Shown piece by piece: positions 58,550-64,000 of a stretch of DNA of 64,000 nucleotides. The notes under the pieces were generated by a model. That model did not search any database. It had not been told where the DNA came from and saw only the letters and a program-made list of their open reading frames with translations. Each line of letters opens with the position of its first letter. The stretch's first letter is position 1. A program made the translations under genes and the position numbers. The DNA lies in assembly GCA_016291905.1 (NCBI GenBank), contig JAEEZS010000055.1:124001-188000 (forward strand), given 5' to 3'. This DNA is from Bacteroidaceae bacterium (lineage in GTDB: Bacteria > Bacteroidota > Bacteroidia > Bacteroidales > Bacteroidaceae).

Positions 58550-60310
58550 GTGATACGAATAGAGACCATCAACGAGGCGGGGCGGCGACTGGCCGAGGTG
58601 CTGCAGCGTGAGGACATCCCCTTTGAGGGGGAGGCCATCGTCTTCATTGGGGCGCTGGGCATCTGTGTGCGCCGCATTCAAACCCTCATCAACGACAAGG
58701 CTACCGACCCTGCGGTGGTGTGCGTGGATGTGACGGGGCGCTATGCCATCCCCTTACTGAGCGGACATATCGGGGGCGCAAATGAGTTGGCACGACAGAT
58801 AGCACGGGTGACGGGCGGCGAGGCGGTCATCACCACGCAGAGCGACCTGAAGGGATGGTGGGCACTCGACACGCTGGCTCGTGACTACGGCTGGGGCGTA
58901 ATGAAGCTCTCGCGAACGGAAATGAATCGCGCCATTGCCACGTTTGTCGATGGGCAGCGGGCGGCGTTGGTCGTGGAATGGGACGATGCAGGCACGCGTC
59001 ATCTGGCAAACACTTGCCCCCCGCATGTTCATCGGTTCACAAGCTATGCCGACTATCAGGCTGCTGTGGCAGCAGGTGAATCGTTTGCTCTGTTGTTGCT
59101 GGTTTCGCCCTATCATTACGATATTGAGCCAGACCAAAAAGTCATACACTACTACCCCCGCGTGCTTCGGCTGGGCGTGGGGTGCCAGCGCGGCACATCG
59201 GCTGAAGCGGCAGAGAAGCTGTTGGACGAGGTTCGCAGCCTTGGCTACGCGCCGGAAGCCATCGGGGTGGTAGCCACGATAGTGCTGAAGCAGGACGAGC
59301 CGCTTGTTCATGAACTTTGCCAAAAGCTGCCTTGGGCCTCATTGTCCATTTATACTGCGGAAGAGCTGGCTCACGTAGCTGTCCCTCATCCCAGCGAGCG
59401 TGTGCTGGCCGAGGTGGGCTGCGCCAGCGTGGCCGAGGCTGCGGCAGCGGTACAGGGGACGCTGGTTGTAGAGAAACAGAAGGGAAGTCTCGACGGAAGC
59501 TATTATACGTTTGCTGTAGCAGCGAAAGAGACACCCAAGCATGGCCATATAGAGATTGTCGGAGCTGGTCCGGGCGACCCTGAGCTGGTGAGCGTGCGCG
59601 GAAGGCGACTTCTTCAGGAGGCCGACCTGATCCTCTATGCAGGCAGCCTGGTGCCCCGTGCGCTTACGGCCTGCGCGAAGCCGGGAGCTACGGTGAGGAG
59701 TAGTGCGGGCATGGCGCTGATGGAGCAGTTTGAGCTGATGAAGGAGTTTTACGACAAAGGGTGTCAGGTGGTGCGCCTCCACACGGGCGACCCCTGCATC
59801 TATGGGGCCATCGATGAGCAAATGGCGCTGTTCGACCAGCATGGCATGGACTATGGCATCACCCCCGGTATCAGCAGCTTTCTGGCTGCGGCAGCGGCGT
59901 TGCGTAGTCAGCTGACGATGCCTGGACGGACGCAGACTATCATACTGACGCGCGGAGAGGGACGGACACCTGTGCCCGAACGGGAACGGTTGCAGACATT
60001 GGCACGTCATGGAGCTACGCTTTGCATTTTCCTCTCTGCCACCTTGGCGCAGCAAGTGCAAGACGAACTGCTTGCAGGAGGCTATCCCGACAATACGCCT
60101 GTGGCTGCCTGCTATCGGCTGACATGGCCCGACGAGAAAATCGTCCGTGGAGAGTTGAAGGACTTGGCTCGGCTTGTGCGTGAAAATGACTTGACCTTGA
60201 CAACGATGATCGTGGTGGGCGAGGCCATTGGCAATCGCGAGGGGCAGAGCCTGCTGTATGACCCGCATTTCTCGCATCTCTTCCGCGAAGGAAAAAAACC
60301 GAAGGAATAA
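58550..60310 (+). CDS. cbiGF: Fused CbiG (cobalt-precorrin-5A hydrolase) and CbiF (C11-methyltransferase)
   Basis: I favour the GTG at 58550 (VIRIETINEAGRRLAEVL), which matches where CbiG proteins begin; the frame is open to a TTG at 58493, within spacer-like sequence containing AATTCCTAATTC. Residues 1 to about 325 are CbiG, opening the lactone ring (IGALGICVRRIQTLI, VDVTGRYAIPLLSGHIGGAN, LGVGCQRGTSAE). Residues about 330 on are CbiF/CobM (IEIVGAGPGDPELVSVRG, LILYAGSLVP, RLHTGDPCIYGA, YGITPGISSFLAAAA). These are consecutive steps in anaerobic cobalamin synthesis. The next gene begins three bases after the stop. Confidence 0.93.
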   Translation: MIRIETINEAGRRLAEVLQREDIPFEGEAIVFIGALGICVRRIQTLINDKATDPAVVCVDVTGRYAIPLLSGHIGGANELARQIARVTGGEAVITTQSDLKGWWALDTLARDYGWGVMKLSRTEMNRAIATFVDGQRAALVVEWDDAGTRHLANTCPPHVHRFTSYADYQAAVAAGESFALLLLVSPYHYDIEPDQKVIHYYPRVLRLGVGCQRGTSAEAAEKLLDEVRSLGYAPEAIGVVATIVLKQDEPLVHELCQKLPWASLSIYTAEELAHVAVPHPSERVLAEVGCASVAEAAAAVQGTLVVEKQKGSLDGSYYTFAVAAKETPKHGHIEIVGAGPGDPELVSVRGRRLLQEADLILYAGSLVPRALTACAKPGATVRSSAGMALMEQFELMKEFYDKGCQVVRLHTGDPCIYGAIDEQMALFDQHGMDYGITPGISSFLAAAAALRSQLTMPGRTQTIILTRGEGRTPVPERERLQTLARHGATLCIFLSATLAQQVQDELLAGGYPDNTPVAACYRLTWPDEKIVRGELKDLARLVRENDLTLTTMIVVGEAIGNREGQSLLYDPHFSHLFREGKKPKE

Positions 60311-60312
60311 CG

Positions 60313-62106
60313 ATGGTGCTGATATTCGGTGGAACAACGGAGGGCCGTTTGGCTGTGGACGTCTGCGAACAGGGGACGGCGCCCTTCTATTACTCCACGA
60401 AAGGCGAACTGCAGCAGGTGACGTTGCATCATGGCGTGAGGATAACTGGGGCCATGACGACGGACGATATGAGGCAATTCTGCCAGCAGCACGACATCCG
60501 TTTGATTGTCGATGCAGCCCACCCGTTTGCCGAAGGCCTCCACCGGGCTGTGGCCGACGTGGGCCTGCCTGTCGTCCGGATAGAAACACGCCAACGCACT
60601 CCCCTCCCGGCTGGTCTTATTGAATGTAGCGACTTTGACGATGCTGTGCGCCGACTATGTCACGACCGCCCGAAGCGTCTGCTTGCCTTGACAGGGGTGA
60701 ACAGCCTATCGCGTTTGGCCGAGTATTGGCGTGGAGGTGGCGACATGGTGGCGCGTATTCTTCGTCGGCAGGAGAGCCTGCAGAAGGCCTTGGCCGAAGG
60801 GTTCCCCGAGGAGAAACTGGTTTATTATGAGCCGGAGCACACCTTGCCTACAGCCGAAGAAGAACGTGCGCTGATGGAGCAAGTGGGATGCGATGCCATC
60901 ATCACCAAACAGAGTGGCGAAGAGGGAGGCTTTCCAGCCAAGGTGGAAGCAGCACAGGCATTAGGACTGAGGATATATGTGGTAAAGCCTCCTGCCTTAC
61001 CCCCCGAGTGGACGTATGTGACGGGGCGTCATACGCTCCGCCGAGCGATAGAGCGACTTGTTCCAGGCTTTTTTCCTCTTGCCACGGGGCTTACCACAGG
61101 AACGTGCGCAACGGCAGCGGTGAAAGCTGCCATGCTATCGTTGTTGGGTGCTACCGAGGAATCAGGAATTAGGAATGAGGAATTAGGAATTGACATCGCG
61201 TCGGTTTCTGTGGAGTTGCCAGACGGAGAAGAGGTGACGGTACCTGTCAGCGTACGTGCTCCAGGTGTGGCAGCGGTAGTCAAGGACGAGAGCGATGACC
61301 CTGATGTCACCCGTGGATGCACCATTGTGGCACAGGTGGCGACACGGAAAACGACGGAAGGAGAGCGGGGCGTCGTCCGTTTCCTGCAGGGAACAGGCGT
61401 AGGTCGTGTGACATTGCCCGGATTGGGTATTCCCGTTGGTGAACCGGCTATCAACGCTACGCCGCGCCGCATGATGGAATATGAGGTGCGGGCACTTACT
61501 GCCGACGATGTCGATATCACCCTTAGTGTGGAAGGGGGCGAGGAACTTGCTCGCCATACTTTCAATTCCCGTGTGGGAGTGGTGGATGGCATCAGCATCA
61601 TCGGTACGTCAGGGATTGTCCATCCGCTCAGCCACGAGGCGTTTGTGGAGAGCCTAGGGCGCGAACTGGAAGTAGCTGTGGCCATGGGACAAACATCCGT
61701 CGGATTAGCTAACGGAAAGGCGGGTGAGACGGCGCTTCAAGATTATTGTGAAGACATGCGAGTAGTACTTTGTGGCAATCTCATTGGAGAGGCGCTGGCT
61801 CGTGTCCATTCGCTGGGTTTTCAGCGTGTGGTGCTTGCCATTGGTCTCGGCAAGGCAGTGAAACTCGCTGAAGGCCATCTGGATACTCACTCGCACAAGG
61901 TGGTGATGAATAAAGCCTTTGTGGAAATGATTGCCCGTGAGACGGTGGGCGAGAAAGCGGCTGAGGCATGTGAACACATTACGTTGGCGCGTGAGCTGTG
62001 GGACGTGATGCCCGAGGCGTTTTTTGAACGGATACGACAGCTATGTCTTGTACATTGTCGGACGGTGTTCCCTACGGGAGAGTTGGAGATGATATGGGTC
62101 AGATGA
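60313..62106 (+). CDS. cbiJD: Fused CbiJ (precorrin-6A reductase) and CbiD (C1-methyltransferase)
   Basis: Residues 1 to about 250 are CbiJ, an NAD(P)H-dependent reductase (VLIFGGTTEGRLAVDV, IVDAAHPFAEGLHRA, DAIITKQSGEEGGFPAKVEA). Residues about 255-597 are CbiD, which methylates C1 of cobalt-precorrin-5B (LATGLTTGTCATAAVKAAM, IIGTSGIVHPLSHEAF). In the CbiD part, about residues 282-294, a loop is encoded by AATTAGGAATGAGGAATTAGG (61156-61192), the same unit that fills intergenic spacers. The gene follows cbiGF by two bases. All active-site segments seem intact. Confidence 0.93.
   Translation: MVLIFGGTTEGRLAVDVCEQGTAPFYYSTKGELQQVTLHHGVRITGAMTTDDMRQFCQQHDIRLIVDAAHPFAEGLHRAVADVGLPVVRIETRQRTPLPAGLIECSDFDDAVRRLCHDRPKRLLALTGVNSLSRLAEYWRGGGDMVARILRRQESLQKALAEGFPEEKLVYYEPEHTLPTAEEERALMEQVGCDAIITKQSGEEGGFPAKVEAAQALGLRIYVVKPPALPPEWTYVTGRHTLRRAIERLVPGFFPLATGLTTGTCATAAVKAAMLSLLGATEESGIRNEELGIDIASVSVELPDGEEVTVPVSVRAPGVAAVVKDESDDPDVTRGCTIVAQVATRKTTEGERGVVRFLQGTGVGRVTLPGLGIPVGEPAINATPRRMMEYEVRALTADDVDITLSVEGGEELARHTFNSRVGVVDGISIIGTSGIVHPLSHEAFVESLGRELEVAVAMGQTSVGLANGKAGETALQDYCEDMRVVLCGNLIGEALARVHSLGFQRVVLAIGLGKAVKLAEGHLDTHSHKVVMNKAFVEMIARETVGEKAAEACEHITLARELWDVMPEAFFERIRQLCLVHCRTVFPTGELEMIWVR
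61156..61192. repeat. AGGAATTAGGAATGAGG repeat inside CbiD
   Basis: Four GGAAT units in 37 bases are in frame and encode a loop in the first part of CbiD, just after the conserved TTGTCATAA helix. The unit matches the spacers at 28268-28302 and 41299-41335. Confidence 0.85.
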
Positions 62107-62160
62107 ATTAAGAGTTCATAGTTAAGAGTTAAGTAAGAATTAAGATATAGAGTTAAAGAG
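62107..62160. repeat. GAGTTAAG spacer repeat
   Basis: AAGAGTTCATAGTTAAGAGTTAAGTAAGAATTAAG fills the gap between cbiJD and btuC in units of about 8 bases. No promoter is evident in it. Confidence 0.6.
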
Positions 62161-62168
62161 GATAGTTG

Positions 62169-63182
62169 ATGAAGAGGACAACGATGATATTGCTTTTAGT
62201 CAGCATACCGCTGTTGGCGTTGCTGAACCTGACGGTAGGGTCGGTTGCCATCCCGCTAAGCGAGGTGCTGGACATCCTGCTGGGACGTGGCTCGGAGTCT
62301 GAGGTCTGGCAGAACATCGTGCTGGGCACTCGTCTGCCGCAGACACTAACGGCTATTGCCTGCGGGGCAGGACTGGCTGTGGCTGGACTGGAGATGCAGA
62401 CGGTGTTCCACAATCCGTTGGCAGGCCCCTCGGTGTTGGGCATCAGTAGTGCAGCCAGCCTGGGCGTTGCCATGGTGGTGCTGTTGAATGGCTGGATAGG
62501 CGGGGGAGTGCTTACACGCTTTGGACTGGTGGGCAACGCGGCGCTGACAGTTGCTGCCATCGGTGGGGCATTGGCCGTCATGATGCTCATCTTGTGGCTG
62601 TCAAAGCGTGTCGAAGGGGGTGCCACATTGCTCATTGTGGGTGTGCTCATCGGCTATATCGCCACGGCTATCATCGGAGTGATGAAGTATTTCTCCAGCG
62701 AGGAGGATATCCGTGCCTATGTCATCTGGGGACTGGGCTCTTTTGCCCGTGTCACAGGTGGTCAGGTGGAGGTGTTCGTGGGGCTGATGGCTGTACTGTT
62801 GCCGCTATCGATGCTGTTGGCCAAGCCATTGAACATATTGTTGCTGGGTGAACAGTATGCCACCAATCTGGGATTGAATATCCGTCGGGCACGTACGCTG
62901 ATTATCTGTAGTGCTGGAACGTTGACAGCCGTCGTGACGGCCTATTGCGGGCCTATCATGTTCCTTGGGCTGGCTGTCCCGCATATATGTCGCGGGCTGA
63001 TGGGTACCGAGAATCATCGGGTGTTGCTGCCGGCAACGTTGTTGGCAGGGGCGTCGTTGGCGTTGGTGTGCAATCTCATCAGCCGTTTGCCAGGTATGGA
63101 GGGAGCTCTGCCCATCAATTCGGTAACGGCACTTATTGGTGCTCCTGTGGCTCTGTGGGTGTTGTTGAAGAAGCGAAGTTGA
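62169..63182 (+). CDS. btuC: Cobalamin ABC transporter permease (BtuC/FecCD family)
   Basis: The protein of 337-338 residues (ATG at 62169; the frame opens one codon earlier at a TTG) has nine to ten hydrophobic segments. FecCD-family motifs include RLPQTLTAIACGAGLAVAGL, NPLAGPSVLGISSAASLGVA, GLAVPHICRGLMG and INSVTALIGAPVALWVLL. With an ATPase (BtuD, not in the window) it should move corrinoid across the inner membrane, receiving it from the BtuF-like protein at 35839. The family also transports ferric siderophores; the cobalamin assignment is from context. Confidence 0.9.
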   Translation: MKRTTMILLLVSIPLLALLNLTVGSVAIPLSEVLDILLGRGSESEVWQNIVLGTRLPQTLTAIACGAGLAVAGLEMQTVFHNPLAGPSVLGISSAASLGVAMVVLLNGWIGGGVLTRFGLVGNAALTVAAIGGALAVMMLILWLSKRVEGGATLLIVGVLIGYIATAIIGVMKYFSSEEDIRAYVIWGLGSFARVTGGQVEVFVGLMAVLLPLSMLLAKPLNILLLGEQYATNLGLNIRRARTLIICSAGTLTAVVTAYCGPIMFLGLAVPHICRGLMGTENHRVLLPATLLAGASLALVCNLISRLPGMEGALPINSVTALIGAPVALWVLLKKRS

Positions 63183-63202
63183 CGAAGTTATATGTGTGAA
63201 GA

Positions 63203-63700
63203 ATGAAAAAGATTATTTTAGTGACAGGTGGGCAGCGTTCGGGCAAGAGCGCTTTTGCAGAGCGAATGGCCAAGCAGCTCTCGGATAGTCCTATCTATAT
63301 GGCAACAGCCCATGTTGAAGATGAGGAGTTCCATGAGCGTGTGCGCATCCATCAGGCGCGCCGTGGCCCTGAGTGGACGACGATTGAGGAGGAGAAATAC
63401 CTCAGCCGTCATACGGTGGAGGGACGTGTGGTGTTGGTGGACTGCTGCACGCTGTGGCTGACGAATTTCTTTTCAGATGCCTCACCTTTATCCCAGATAG
63501 AGGCTGAGTTTGACCGTCTGACGGCACAGGATGCCACCTTCATCTTCGTGACAAACGAGATAGGGATGGGCGGCACGAGTGCCAATGAGGTACAACGTCG
63601 GTTCACCGATATGCTGGGTGCCTTCAACCAGTATGTGGCAAACAGGGCCGACGAGGTTTATTTGCTCGTCTCGGGCATTTCAATTCAAATCAAAGGATGA
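63203..63700 (+). CDS. cobU: Adenosylcobinamide kinase/guanylyltransferase
   Basis: CobU phosphorylates adenosylcobinamide and then attaches GMP, preparing it for the lower ligand. The 165-residue protein has the P-loop GGQRSGKSAFAE (residues about 8-19), ATAHVEDEEFHERVRIHQ, the GTP-site segment VLVDCCTLWLTNFF and IFVTNEIGMGGT. It is slightly shorter than the typical 175-180 residues but ends normally in VYLLVSGISIQIK. It is 20 bases after btuC and 10 bases before cobT, in one transcription unit. Confidence 0.95.
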   Translation: MKKIILVTGGQRSGKSAFAERMAKQLSDSPIYMATAHVEDEEFHERVRIHQARRGPEWTTIEEEKYLSRHTVEGRVVLVDCCTLWLTNFFSDASPLSQIEAEFDRLTAQDATFIFVTNEIGMGGTSANEVQRRFTDMLGAFNQYVANRADEVYLLVSGISIQIKG

Positions 63701-63710
63701 TAGTCGCTTT

Positions 63711-64000
63711 ATGATAGTTCCTACAGACAAGCGGATGATTCCTGTCATTCAGGAGAAGATAGACAACCTGAGTAAGCCGAAGGGCTCGCTGGGGCGATTA
63801 GAGTCGTTGGCGGTACAGATGGCTTTGATTCAGCAGACACCCCATCCCCAGTTGTTGCATCCTTGCCACATTCTTTTTGGAGGAGATCATGGCATAGAGC
63901 GTGAAGGAGTGACGTGTACACCTCGTGAGGTGACGGCACAACAAATGATGAACTATGCCCAGGGAGGAGGTGCTGTGGGTATGTTTTGCCGCCAGCATGG
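63711..64000 (+). CDS. cobT: Nicotinate-nucleotide--dimethylbenzimidazole phosphoribosyltransferase, 3' end outside window
   Basis: CobT makes alpha-ribazole phosphate, the activated lower ligand of cobalamin. The ATG at 63711 starts a frame that runs off the window without a stop; 96 complete codons are visible of about 345. Family motifs are DNLSKPKGSLGRLESLAVQ and ILFGGDHGIEREGVTCTPRE, and the last visible part, MNYAQGGGAVGMFCRQHG, matches the family as well. It directly follows cobU. Confidence 0.93.
   Translation, partial: MIVPTDKRMIPVIQEKIDNLSKPKGSLGRLESLAVQMALIQQTPHPQLLHPCHILFGGDHGIEREGVTCTPREVTAQQMMNYAQGGGAVGMFCRQH

Noticed and set aside
58474-58550. ATG at 58474 as start of cbiGF
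   Set aside because: It is in a different frame and soon meets a stop codon; a GTG at 58550 fits the family N-terminus better.

Overview
The window looks like chromosomal DNA of a Bacteroidales bacterium, most like Prevotella or a close relative. The signs are promoters with a TTG (-33) and TAnnTTTG (-7) layout, few Shine-Dalgarno sequences, a fused SecDF, paired rhomboids, BspA-type leucine-rich repeats, secreted proteins ending in a GIxIxNGKKVLVK-like tail, and TonB-dependent receptors. The genus is inferred; there is no rRNA in the window to confirm it. No tRNA, rRNA, CRISPR array, transposase or integrase was recognised.

Bases 1-5018 hold housekeeping genes on the minus strand (queA, truB, uppP, a DUF3098 gene, ftsX, miaB). 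Bases 5019-10800 are accessory: a candidate small RNA, an array of phased palindromes, two paralogous small exported proteins, a secreted leucine-rich-repeat protein and a membrane TPR/HTH regulator. Bases 10853-20787 are mostly core (secDF, an EEP-family protein, two rhomboids, argS, an RNase HI with viroplasmin domain, a DUF1080-like/PHP-like lipoprotein). A second copy of the palindrome array follows, then a second secreted-protein plus TPR/HTH-regulator module (21180-25687). Bases 25834-32176 carry a DUF5715 gene, a GH43 glycosidase, xseB/xseA, a MATE transporter, a cytidylate-kinase-like protein and a phosphoesterase.

From 32245 to the right edge lies a cobalamin region. A cobalamin riboswitch precedes btuB, an exported CbiK-like chelatase and a BtuF-like protein. 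Then come an adenosyltransferase, a second btuB, and fused corrin-ring enzymes CbiH-CbiC and CbiE-CbiT. After an interruption the cluster resumes with CbiG-CbiF, CbiJ-CbiD, BtuC, CobU and CobT (cut by the window edge). Eight ring enzymes are thus packed into four two-domain proteins. CbiL, CbiA and the late assembly enzymes are not in the window.

The interruption (about 42571-57480) is an accessory, partly AT-rich island. Its left end is an AbiEi/AbiEii toxin-antitoxin cassette flanked by a 61-bp duplication of the 3' end of cbiET. The rest, all on the minus strand, encodes a Ser/Thr kinase fused to three modules of leucine-rich repeats, an AbiH-like protein, a short nuclease-like remnant, a DUF6939-like protein, a DarT-like ADP-ribosyltransferase fused to a VWA domain, a PP2C phosphatase, an A1S_2505/macro-like plus DUF1810 protein, a lipoprotein, two DUF805 proteins and an ADP-ribosylglycohydrolase. 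I read this as a candidate composite system joining phosphorylation (kinase, PP2C, VWA, as in TerY-P triads) to ADP-ribosylation and its reversal. It is the best candidate here for an undescribed system; its function is inference.

A second theme is simple repeats. Sequences that fill intergenic spacers (AATTAGGAATGA, CAATCTTCAATC, GTCAACAG, GC-rich palindromes) also sit in frame inside genes, including the interdomain linkers of CbiH-CbiC and CbiE-CbiT, a loop of CbiD, MiaB, RNase HI and a TPR regulator.
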